A stretch of 13,761 nucleotides of DNA, from assembly GCA_003601695.1 (NCBI GenBank), contig PIYH01000035.1, positions 1 to 13,761 of the forward strand, written 5' to 3'. Below the pieces are notes generated by a model. That model ran no database searches and was not told where the DNA came from. It saw only the letters and a list, made by a program, of their open reading frames with translations. The position numbers and the translations under genes were made by a program. Below are positions 6,951 to 13,496 of the stretch, piece by piece. The stretch is from Candidatus Bathyarchaeota archaeon. GTDB taxonomy: Archaea; Thermoproteota; Bathyarchaeia; Bathyarchaeales; DTEX01. Numbering within the stretch: the stretch's first letter is position 1; every line of letters begins with the position of its first letter.

Positions 6951-7484
6951 GTGGATAAGCCGGATTTTAGGCGCTTGGAAATGTGGAAGAAAGTAGCGGA
7001 ATACTTGAAAGGCTACCCTGAAAGACTTAATGTTGCAAGAATACTTATCCAATACGGATTCAGCATAAGAAACGGAAAGATCTACTGTGATGAGATCATG
7101 ATTCCAGTAACTGAAATAAGTCGTGTTGCAGGCGTCGACAGGAGGACAGTAATTCGCACGATAAGAACGATTGAACAAAACTTGGATCTTCAAGAGATCT
7201 TCGGAAACTTGAAGCCGGCGGGAGCTTCGCTTAGAGAAGTTGCCAGATACCTAAATTTTGGAGTTATTGAGATAACCCCTATTAATGCAAGGATGCCTGG
7301 AATTCTAGCAGGTTCAGCCTCTCTGCTTGCTGAAAGGAAGATTAGCATAAGACAAGCAATCGTCGATGATCCTGAACTAACTCCGGAGCCGAAGCTCGTA
7401 TTAATAGCTGAAAAGAAGATCCCGGGGGAGATCATTCCAGAGCTCCTAAAAGTTAAGGGAGTCAAGAAGGTCTCAATTTATTAA
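6951..7484 (+). CDS. HTH plus ACT-domain regulator, predicted amino-acid metabolism regulator (COG2150 type)
   Basis: This 177-residue protein has a helix-turn-helix part and a C-terminal ACT domain. The HTH core is IPVTEISRVAGVDRRTVIRT (51-70), whose recognition helix is GVDRRTVIRTI. The ACT domain covers about 104-177, with the ligand-loop motif PGILAGSASLLAERKISI (116-133) and a final strand VKGVKKVSIY. This order is that of the archaeal COG2150 proteins, predicted to sense a small molecule, probably an amino acid, and control transcription; I know of no defined target. It starts with GTG at 6951, with a weak purine-rich GATGGAAAG upstream. It follows the TIM-barrel gene by 31 nt on the same strand and converges with herA. 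An RNA-binding or purely enzymatic regulatory role cannot be excluded. Confidence 0.85.
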   Translation: MDKPDFRRLEMWKKVAEYLKGYPERLNVARILIQYGFSIRNGKIYCDEIMIPVTEISRVAGVDRRTVIRTIRTIEQNLDLQEIFGNLKPAGASLREVARYLNFGVIEITPINARMPGILAGSASLLAERKISIRQAIVDDPELTPEPKLVLIAEKKIPGEIIPELLKVKGVKKVSIY

Positions 7485-7546
7485 AAAAGACGCAGATGAC
7501 TGTCTGAAACTTGAGACTTCTCTCCACGGTGATGATTTATTCAGAT

Positions 7547-9013
7547 TCATATCTCTCTTTTTTCTGCGAAGAAGAATCTTGTCTGACCCATTGTCTTTAC
7601 ATTTAGAGATCTGATCTTCACTATTATCGGGAAATCTTTTACCACTTTTCCTAATAAGAGGCAGTGATGAGAAGGCAAATCGCGTACAATCGAGGTTATG
7701 GTCTCAGCATCCGCCCTTGCCGCTCTAGAGATTATTTGAAGATCATGTTCATTAACAAAATTTAAAAGAAAGACGTTGTCAGCTTGTCGGTATATGTTCT
7801 CATGAATCGTATTCGGCTGGTTTGTTATGAAAGTTGTGAATAGTCCAAAATGTCGCATTCTTGTGACTATGTCGTCCCAGTAGGTTTCCTTCAAGTAAAG
7901 ATGAGCCTCCTCGGCGAATAGGAAGACTGCTCTTATCTTCCACTGAGAAAGCGCCTCCTGAAGCTTTGCAAGAACATACTCCACAACCATTTGACGATCA
8001 GAAGGCGAAGTATCGCTTAGATCTATTATTATTATGCCTCCCCCATTCCTTTCGGTTTTGCGGAGCATCTTTTCAAAGCTTATCGCCTCAGCCATATTAT
8101 CAGTGAAAAATCCAGAATTAACAAGTGCTGAATACCGCGAATATAATGCGTCTTTAACATGCTGATTACATTTCCAATTTTGTATAGCCTCCCCAAGATC
8201 ATGAAGCGTTAATCTTCCAGTTTTTTCGAGGAACTTCCATATGTGACGAAATTCACGGGCTGATGTTCCCGGAAGCCCTAAGGCATACACAAGCGTTCTC
8301 ATGATGACGTAGAGGTTGGTTTGGTATAACGTTACCTTGAAAGTTTTACCGGGAGATAAAACCTTAATTTTATCGTAGTATCTATTTTTAGATCCATCCT
8401 GGTTGTATCCTAGACTAGTGTATTCTCCGTTAAGATCTAGAATTACGACGATTGCGCCGTAGTCAGCAAGGCCTAATGCAAGTATCTTTGAAAGATGTGA
8501 TTTACCCGTCCCCTTTTTCCCCGTGATTATGCTTAATCGGCCATCTAGCTGATGTGCGTCAATAGCTAGTGGAAAGGAGTCTCGTGTTTCCCCAATCATT
8601 ATTGGAAGGCTTCCTTCAATATTAGCTAGTTTCACAAGTGATTCAGTTGGGATCTTACGTATTATTGAATGTGTTCTCGAGGGAAGCCACGAACTTTCAG
8701 ATGTAAGCTTACCGTTAACTATCGTTCCGTGAACCTTACATATGAGCAGGCGGGCATCTTGTATGTATAGTATATGTGACATGATATCTAATGGATCATC
8801 ATCTTCGCCTTCAACAAACTCTTCAATGCTCGAAGAACGAAGCATCTCCTCCATTACGCCAGGTACATTTGCAAATTCAATATCTATCACTTGAACTATC
8901 ATTGACTTGTGAGCCTTTTCATCCTCTATGAGCAAGTATTCTCCTTTCTCAACCTCTTCATCTGGAAAACATAGAATATGCATGGTGTTACCAGTCTTCT
9001 TGAAGAGTCTCAT
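7547..9013 (-). CDS. herA: HerA-family bipolar DNA helicase/translocase ATPase
   Basis: This 488-residue FtsK-HerA superfamily ATPase works with NurA to resect DNA double-strand breaks as a hexameric ring that pumps DNA into the nuclease. The N-terminal 1-120 is a beta-rich HAS-barrel-like domain and includes an acidic stretch EEFVEGEDDDP (64-74). The RecA-like core has Walker A GKKGTGKS (165-172), DLNGEY (193-198), a strand IIIIDLSDTS (327-336), Walker B VFLFAEEAH (363-371) with catalytic Glu368/369, a candidate arginine finger at RMRHFG (385-390) and the sensor-like ITNQP (396-400). The ATG at 9013 lies 5 nt after the nurA stop, with GGAGA inside the end of nurA, so the two are co-transcribed and probably coupled. 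A T6 run at 7489-7484 on the minus strand may terminate the transcript. HerA-like paralogues exist, but adjacency to nurA makes the repair role likely. Confidence 0.93.
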   Translation of the reverse strand: MRLFKKTGNTMHILCFPDEEVEKGEYLLIEDEKAHKSMIVQVIDIEFANVPGVMEEMLRSSSIEEFVEGEDDDPLDIMSHILYIQDARLLICKVHGTIVNGKLTSESSWLPSRTHSIIRKIPTESLVKLANIEGSLPIMIGETRDSFPLAIDAHQLDGRLSIITGKKGTGKSHLSKILALGLADYGAIVVILDLNGEYTSLGYNQDGSKNRYYDKIKVLSPGKTFKVTLYQTNLYVIMRTLVYALGLPGTSAREFRHIWKFLEKTGRLTLHDLGEAIQNWKCNQHVKDALYSRYSALVNSGFFTDNMAEAISFEKMLRKTERNGGGIIIIDLSDTSPSDRQMVVEYVLAKLQEALSQWKIRAVFLFAEEAHLYLKETYWDDIVTRMRHFGLFTTFITNQPNTIHENIYRQADNVFLLNFVNEHDLQIISRAARADAETITSIVRDLPSHHCLLLGKVVKDFPIIVKIRSLNVKTMGQTRFFFAEKREI

Positions 9014-9018
9014 CTTAT

Positions 9019-10107
9019 TTAATCTCCAAGCCTCGTCCCATAGGGGCCAAAGAGAGTTCTATGCATATTGTCATGTGCAACAAGTTTAAGCCCATATTTC
9101 CTAATCAGTAATCTTTGTATTCCTATGACATCGCTCGCCGTGAATGTGGAATATATGTGTGCTAAACGTAGGGTTTCAGGATAGCCCTGATATAGCATCT
9201 CGTTGCCTATAAGCTTCTCAACTGCCACTACACTTTCTTCTCTGGGAATTGCTTTGTCAATATCCAGACGGAAAGCGCAGCCTCCTTTCGCTAGCCTTGC
9301 CACATAGATTCTCCCCAGAACTCTCAAGGAGCCAGCGTGTGAGAGAGAAGGTGATCTTATCTCGAAAAGGCAAGGCGGCTTGTATCCATTGAGCAGATCC
9401 GTTATTCTCCATCCAATAAACTTGAGACTTGTATCCTTAGAGATTCCTATAACTATGTTAGAGTTTTCTCTGGCTGTTCTGAGCATTTTTGAAAGGTCGT
9501 TTACGAGATTTCTCTGCATCCCCGCGGTTAAAGAACCATCCCATAAAATTATGCTTCTCCTTACAAGACGAGAAACATATGCTCGTAACCTTTTTTCGAT
9601 AACATTGCATAGATGTATCTGAGAATCAATGTAGGGGGAGAGATGAAATCTCACGGATAAATCCCTGCTCAGCTCGCTAAATACCTCATGAATATTCTCT
9701 TTTGTTATGTGGAAAGGAAGAGGACCAAAGCGAACATACCTGTAGCGATTATTTATCTTGGTCACAACTGCTCCTCTTACGGCGTATATAGCTCCGGCAT
9801 CAGTAACGCCGATTTTTATACTTGAGACATCTATCCCTATTATTGGAGTTTCATCGCGAATGGCTCTTAAAGGCACTATTGATGCAGGGAAAAATTCATC
9901 CTTGATTGGCAATTGATATTTATCATCCACACGCTCAGTGAAGAAACTTGCCAATTCTTCATTGTTTACATCGAAGATTCTCCCACTTGCTGTACGCATG
10001 GAGTTAAGACTTAGCTCCACTATCCTTTTTGAGATTCCTGCATCTCTGAGAGATCGTGGAAAACTATATTTTGGTGTTGTTTCATATTGTAATTGCCCAA
10101 TCAACAA
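9019..10107 (-). CDS. nurA: NurA-family 5'-3' nuclease, partner of HerA
   Basis: NurA is the Mn2+-dependent nuclease that, bound to HerA, resects the 5' strand at double-strand breaks before strand exchange. In this 362-residue protein the NurA domain runs from about 88 to 325. IIGIDVSSIKIG places Asp93 at the first metal site. LWDGSL holds Asp190, GISKDTS holds Lys224, FRLDID (279-284) has two aspartates and RLAHIYSTF holds His317, all fitting the RNase H-like active site of the family. An in-frame TGA six bases upstream leaves only TTG codons at 10107 and 10104 as starts. GGTGA just before them is complementary to the 16S 3' end and supports TTG initiation. herA follows after 5 nt. Mre11 and Rad50, often adjacent in archaea, are not in the window. 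Confidence 0.9.
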   Translation of the reverse strand: MLIGQLQYETTPKYSFPRSLRDAGISKRIVELSLNSMRTASGRIFDVNNEELASFFTERVDDKYQLPIKDEFFPASIVPLRAIRDETPIIGIDVSSIKIGVTDAGAIYAVRGAVVTKINNRYRYVRFGPLPFHITKENIHEVFSELSRDLSVRFHLSPYIDSQIHLCNVIEKRLRAYVSRLVRRSIILWDGSLTAGMQRNLVNDLSKMLRTARENSNIVIGISKDTSLKFIGWRITDLLNGYKPPCLFEIRSPSLSHAGSLRVLGRIYVARLAKGGCAFRLDIDKAIPREESVVAVEKLIGNEMLYQGYPETLRLAHIYSTFTASDVIGIQRLLIRKYGLKLVAHDNMHRTLFGPYGTRLGD

Positions 10108-10142
10108 TATTCACCAATTCAAAAGAATAGTTGAGCGTATTT

Positions 10143-10177
10143 CCTATATAAGTGTTGCGCATGTACAAGATGCACAA
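10143..10177. promoter_or_regulatory. Shared near-palindromic TATA element and inverted-repeat operator candidate
   Basis: CTATATAAG (10144-10152) reads as CTTATATAG on the other strand, so it can act as TATA box both for nurA-herA (start near 10120) and for the winged-helix gene at 10197 (start near 10175). Next to it, TTGCGCAT (10155-10162) and ATGCACAA (10170-10177) form an inverted repeat matching at 7 of 8 positions around a 7-nt spacer. It covers the predicted rightward transcription start, a classic position for repressor binding. The binding protein is unknown; autoregulation by the adjacent winged-helix protein is an inference. Confidence 0.45.
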
Positions 10178-10196
10178 TAACAATTAACAATAAAGA

Positions 10197-10625
10197 GTGC
10201 TGAACGTGAAAAAATTGGCGAATAAACAAACTGAAGAAGGTAAAATCTACATAAAAATGAAGGTTGGGAATATTGAATTCGAGATAGAATGCCGAGAAGA
10301 CCAGATACAGAGAGTCGTCAATAAGGTTCTCTCCACAATAACCGAATACGCAAAAAAGCCAGTTCCAATAATTAGGGAGGCGGCATATCGAGCTGAGAGA
10401 GCCGAAACATGCAGAGGAATTCTAGAGAGACTTTGGAGAGAAGGATTCTTCACGGAGCCACGATCACTAAGTCAAGTGCATGAAGAAATGACTAGAATAG
10501 GATTCCATTATGATCGGACAGCAGTAGCACATGTTTTACTCGATTTAGTTAGAGATGGAATACTCACGCGTGAGGGTAAGCCTCGAAGATACGTTTATGT
10601 CCAGAAACGCCCTCCAAAAGCATGA
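10197..10625 (+). CDS. Winged-helix protein with N-terminal beta-beta-alpha module; putative DNA-binding regulator
   Basis: I do not recognise a named family. The 142-residue protein has two parts. Residues 15-48 form two short strands and a helix (IYIKMKVGNIEFEIE, then CREDQIQRVVNKVLSTI), like the N-termini of the proteins encoded at 11697 and 11251. After a basic linker (KKPVPIIREAAYRAERAE), residues 70-138 form a winged helix: helix ILERLWREGFF, SLSQVHEEM, a recognition-helix candidate YDRTAVAHVLLDLVRDG and the wing ILTREGKPRRYVYV. It probably binds DNA. It is divergent from nurA-herA across a shared promoter with an inverted repeat. Its TGA overlaps the ATG of the next gene (ATGA), so the two are translationally coupled. 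The start is a GTG at 10197; a GTG at 10206 is also possible. Confidence 0.8.
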   Translation: MLNVKKLANKQTEEGKIYIKMKVGNIEFEIECREDQIQRVVNKVLSTITEYAKKPVPIIREAAYRAERAETCRGILERLWREGFFTEPRSLSQVHEEMTRIGFHYDRTAVAHVLLDLVRDGILTREGKPRRYVYVQKRPPKA

Positions 10626-11185
10626 ATTCAACAGAAAAACTTAAGGGAAAAGCAATGTATGAGATACCAATTCTAGTTGTTTCTCACTGTATACTCAATC
10701 GATCAACAAGATGGTGGCAAAGAGAAAAACCAATAGAAAAAAATCGCGGAATGACGATTCGGATCCTCAACATCGCGGCTCGTCTAAGGATGGGTATCAT
10801 ACAGCTACCATGTCCAGAATTCACCTTTTGCGGCAATCCAAGACCACCTAGAACAAAAGATGAGTACTTAGAATTACCAGGATTTCGGGAGCACTGCAGA
10901 AAACTCGCTGAAGAAGCCGCTGAAGAATTAATGAATCTAATCAAAAATGCTAAGGAACCTCGCATTAAAATTCTAGCAGTAATAGGTGTTGAGAGGTCGC
11001 CCACTTGTGGAGTAAAATGTACGCCTGTTGGGAAAGGATCTTTTAAGAGATACGTTGAGGAGGAAGGAATCTTCATTAGAATGCTTAATGAAAGCCTCAA
11101 AAAGAGAGAGATTTACGTCCCCTTTATAGGAGTTGATCTTGACGAGCCGGAGAAGATAGCTAAAAAAATTAGTAGATTACTGTGA
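10622..11185 (+). CDS. TudS-related putative Fe-S desulfidase (DUF523-like)
   Basis: This 187-residue protein resembles the TudS/DUF523 group, in which three cysteines hold a [4Fe-4S] cluster that removes sulfur from thiolated compounds such as 2-thiouracil. The three expected sites are present: Cys23 in VVSHCILN, Cys64 in QLPCPEF followed by GNPRPPR, and Cys129 in GVERSPTCG. The first motif, SHC rather than SACL, fits the TudS-related subgroup better than the classical thiouracil desulfidases. Additional cysteines at 70, 92 and 133 need not be ligands. No signal peptide is seen, so it is cytoplasmic. The ATG overlaps the preceding stop as ATGA, which ties expression to the winged-helix protein. 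An internal ATG at 10655, preceded by AAGGGA, is an alternative start that would remove a poorly conserved-looking 11-residue tail. The substrate is unknown. Confidence 0.76.
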   Translation: MNSTEKLKGKAMYEIPILVVSHCILNRSTRWWQREKPIEKNRGMTIRILNIAARLRMGIIQLPCPEFTFCGNPRPPRTKDEYLELPGFREHCRKLAEEAAEELMNLIKNAKEPRIKILAVIGVERSPTCGVKCTPVGKGSFKRYVEEEGIFIRMLNESLKKREIYVPFIGVDLDEPEKIAKKISRLL

Positions 11186-11206
11186 AAGCAGGAGGAATCG
11201 ATGAAT

Positions 11207-11284
11207 CTATTTCTTGCAGTACTCAATTATCTTCTCGGTTTTTCTTATACCTAAGGTTGTGAGACGATATTCTCCTTCAGATGT
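11207..11284 (-). other. Out-of-frame C-terminal coding remnant of the adjacent winged-helix gene
   Basis: In the frame shifted relative to the upstream ORF, the minus strand encodes SEGEYRLTTLGIRKTEKI and continues to a TAG at 11209-11207. This matches GRGEYRITTLGIRNFIDE in the neighbouring paralogue (11697-12218) residue for residue across GEYR.TTLGIR. The upstream frame instead ends in an unrelated 11-residue tail and stops at 11251. The segment is therefore the original C-terminus, detached by a frameshift. Confidence 0.82.
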
Positions 11285-11700
11285 TCTCTCTCAACCACAC
11301 CTTCGGAAATGAGACGAGGCATCTCATTAGACACGGTTTTACGCGCCTTCCCAGTTATTCTGGCAAGATCTCTTGATGAGATAGAATCCTTACTAAGGAC
11401 TCCTAAGGTTTTTCCCAGATATGCTCCAAGAAGAACAAGGCACACGGCGTCTCTCGTGGGAATGTCAAGGCTAGACGGCATAATTGGTCCTTCAGGAGAT
11501 ATCTCGATTATCCCCTCAATTTTCTCTGCAAGCTTTGTTATATCTGGTGTATAAATTAATCTTTGAAGAATTTTCAAATTCGGACATATCTGCGTCAAAA
11601 ACCTTACAGTTAACTCAAAGACTTGATTCACGTCTCCTTCGAAATTCGCTTTAGCGTCACCGAGCTCAATATGAACCTTTACTTTCTCAGATTCCTTCAA
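11251..11700 (-). CDS. Winged-helix protein, paralogue of the 11697 gene, C-terminus altered by a frameshift
   Basis: As it stands the ORF encodes 149 residues; with the frame restored it would be 163 and end at 11207. The N-terminal module (VKVHIELGDAKANFEG, then DVNQVFELTVRFLTQI) and the central KIEGIIEISPEG are followed by the helical AYLGKTLGVLSKDS and an HTH, DLARITGKARKTVSNEM (111-127). All of this aligns with the upstream paralogue without gaps of note. Immediately after GVVER the frame departs inside a GAGAGAGA tract, giving EHLKENIVSQP and a stop. Removing one GA restores VERTSEGEYRLTTLGIR, the same length as VERVGRGEYRITTLGIR. The TTG start overlaps the preceding TGA (TTGA), implying translational coupling. 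It is either a recently damaged gene, a slippage-controlled one, or an assembly error. The family is unnamed to my knowledge. Confidence 0.8.
   Translation of the reverse strand: MKESEKVKVHIELGDAKANFEGDVNQVFELTVRFLTQICPNLKILQRLIYTPDITKLAEKIEGIIEISPEGPIMPSSLDIPTRDAVCLVLLGAYLGKTLGVLSKDSISSRDLARITGKARKTVSNEMPRLISEGVVEREHLKENIVSQP
11285..11292 (-). repeat. (GA)4 dinucleotide tract at the frameshift site
   Basis: The minus strand reads GAGAGAGA here (TCTCTCTC on the plus strand), exactly at the codons where homology to the paralogue switches frame. One GA fewer restores the conserved frame. Strand slippage on such a tract is a simple cause for a two-base insertion. Confidence 0.7.
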
Positions 11701-12218
11701 CTATGCTCCATCTCCACACTCTCTATTTTCGGCAAAACTTCATCAATAAAATTGCGAATTCCCAGAGTTGTTATCCTATATTCCCCGCGTCCAACCCTTT
11801 CAACCCAGCCCGAATTAACTAATTCGCTTAGGCGAGCCGCTATTGTGCTTGATTTCCCACCAGTTAATGAGGCGATCTCAACCGTTGCTAATGAATCCTT
11901 ATCTAGTCTTCCAGTTTTGCATCCGACATATGCCTTAACGAGGTGAAGCAATATGGCATCCTTCTCCCCGCCGATCTTCTCCCTTGGAACGGTGACGACT
12001 AAACCTTCAGGTGTAAATGCTATTATACCCTCTAAGCGTTTTAGGAGATCTTCTAAATCTACTGTTAAGATAAGTTTAGAAGCTAGATCATATGCTGGAA
12101 GAATCTGCTGGATAAACTTCAAAAGAGACCTAATAACGTCGTCTGGTTTACCCTTCAATTTCAATTCCACATCTTTATATTTAGCGGATACTTCTAGTAG
12201 TTCCTCCTCTTTTTCCAT
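11697..12218 (-). CDS. Winged-helix protein with N-terminal beta-beta-alpha module; putative regulator
   Basis: This 173-residue protein is the intact member of the pair. Residues 7-40 form the N-terminal module (VSAKYKDVELKLKG, then KPDDVIRSLLKFIQQIL). A middle region has LLKRLEGIIAFTPEG (58-72). A helical stretch DAILLHLVKAYVGCKTG (87-103) follows, then KDSL and a winged helix with VEIASLTGGKSSTIAARLSE (113-132) and wing GWVERVGRGEYRITTLGI (137-154). The HTH plus wing argue for DNA binding; nothing indicates the ligand or target. I placed the start at the ATG 12218 because GGAGGAGAT (12230-12222) is a strong Shine-Dalgarno just upstream. The in-frame ATG at 12239 would put that motif inside the coding region. 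The TGA overlaps the next gene's TTG. The two form an operon divergent from the SPOUT gene. Confidence 0.84.
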   Translation of the reverse strand: MEKEEELLEVSAKYKDVELKLKGKPDDVIRSLLKFIQQILPAYDLASKLILTVDLEDLLKRLEGIIAFTPEGLVVTVPREKIGGEKDAILLHLVKAYVGCKTGRLDKDSLATVEIASLTGGKSSTIAARLSELVNSGWVERVGRGEYRITTLGIRNFIDEVLPKIESVEMEHS

Positions 12219-12221
12219 CCA

Positions 12222-12230
12222 ATCTCCTCC
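12222..12230 (-). promoter_or_regulatory. Strong Shine-Dalgarno that decides the start of the 11697 gene
   Basis: GGAGGAGAT on the minus strand closely matches the complement of the 16S 3' end and sits 6-8 nt before the ATG at 12218. The upstream in-frame ATG at 12239 has no comparable motif. A small dyad, GCCTA/TAGGC with a 6-nt centre (12263-12278), lies in the leader or promoter region of the same gene. Confidence 0.65.
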
Positions 12231-12491
12231 CAGAGCCATAATCCATCATTTAATGAATGAAAGCCTAGAGAGATAGGCGGCGAATCATGAAACACTTAAT
12301 CATACATCAGTATATCTACATGCTATAAAGATTTACTCCTCAAAGATAAAAAAGGTTTTAAGAAGGATGATGTACTAGTAAAATCGGCTTTATTTTTTCG
12401 AACTCCGATAATTTGAATAGCGAAATTTTTCATTCTAGCCAAAAATATTATCTTTTTGAAGAATAATCTGACTATTTAGATATTCCTCGAC

Positions 12492-13376
12492 ATGGCGGTG
12501 ATTGTGCAGCTCTCTCATCCTTTAAAAAGACAGATAAAAATTTCAATCGCCATCCCTGCATCCTTCACGTCAGATATTCCGCATTTGAGGGAAAAGACGC
12601 TTAGAATAGGACTTATTGGGCGGGCCTTAGCAATCTTTCGCATCGATGAAGCATTGATTTATCCAGATCTTCTAAGCAAGGATCAGACTGGAGATGCGGA
12701 TTTGATCAAGATGATCCTTTCATATATGGAGACACCACAATACTTGAGGAAAAGATTATTCAAGATTAGACCTGAACTTCGATACGTTGGAATATTGCCT
12801 CCCCTAAGGACCCCTCATCATCCAACTCAAAACAGAGAAAAAGATTTGAAGATAGGGGAACATCGTGAAGGAGTAGTAATTTCAACAAGCAAAAAAGGAG
12901 CTTATATAGATATAGGCGTGGAAAGGCCGCTTCTAGCCCCTGGTGTACGAATGAAAGTTAATTCTAGAGTAACAGTCGTAATAAGAAGGAAAGGTAGAGA
13001 ATTAGTCGGCGAAGTAATGAGTCCCGATAAAGTGAAGTTTTACTGGGGCTATCGCATTAAGAAGTCTAATTCTCCTCTAGGCAGCATCTTGAAAAATCGA
13101 GAATACGACTTAGTTATCGCAACGTCTCGGCGCGGCGATCCAGTAATGGAAGTTGCAGATAGATTGCTTAGCCGCTGGAAAAGATCCAATAAGGTTCTCG
13201 TCGCTTTTGGCTCCCCAACTCAAGGGCTTCAAGAAATCGTTAAACAAGAAAATATTAGGCTTGAGGATGTGGCGGATTTCATCATCAATATGATTCCAAA
13301 TCAAGGCGTAGAGACCGTTAGAACAGAGGAAGCTATCTACGCAACTCTAGCTGTGCTAAATATTTTAGCACTGTAA
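12492..13376 (+). CDS. SPOUT-class RNA methyltransferase (PF02598 / SPOUT1 family, putative rRNA uridine-N3 type)
   Basis: This 294-residue protein belongs to the knotted SPOUT methyltransferases related to human SPOUT1/C9orf114. Family features are the N-terminal strand and helix pattern to about 100 and the conserved RYVGILPPLRTPHH (97-110). A central OB/S1-like insertion covers about 118-178 (GEHREGVVIS, KKGAYIDIGV). The C-terminal knot has VLVAFGSPTQGLQEI (235-249) and NMIPNQGVETVRTEEAI (266-282), which form the SAM pocket and dimer interface. The eukaryotic member makes 3-methyluridine in large-subunit rRNA; the archaeal target is inferred by analogy only. The ATG at 12492 follows a 250-nt AT-rich divergent intergenic region and has no clear Shine-Dalgarno. 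From memory the gene often neighbours ribosomal protein L3 in archaea, but here it does not. Confidence 0.88.
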   Translation: MAVIVQLSHPLKRQIKISIAIPASFTSDIPHLREKTLRIGLIGRALAIFRIDEALIYPDLLSKDQTGDADLIKMILSYMETPQYLRKRLFKIRPELRYVGILPPLRTPHHPTQNREKDLKIGEHREGVVISTSKKGAYIDIGVERPLLAPGVRMKVNSRVTVVIRRKGRELVGEVMSPDKVKFYWGYRIKKSNSPLGSILKNREYDLVIATSRRGDPVMEVADRLLSRWKRSNKVLVAFGSPTQGLQEIVKQENIRLEDVADFIINMIPNQGVETVRTEEAIYATLAVLNILAL

Positions 13377-13476
13377 GAAGCACTCTAACTATTGTAATCG
13401 TCTCGTCAGCTCTTAAGATGTAGCGGCACTAAATTTTAGAATAAACTTATGAGAATGTAGATTTACAGATGTTAAG

Positions 13477-13496
13477 AAAGATCAGCACTAATCTTT
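13477..13496. terminator. Small inverted repeat between convergent genes, possible terminator
   Basis: AAAGAT (13477-13482) and ATCTTT (13491-13496) form a 6-bp stem around an 8-nt loop and overlap the stop codon of the minus-strand gene. Only a short T-rich tail follows on either side, so support for a terminator is weak. Confidence 0.25.

Noticed and set aside
7529..7584. GTGATGA ... CTGA spanning the 3' end of herA.
   Set aside because: No internal boxes, and the second half lies in conserved-looking herA coding sequence; a chance match is likely.
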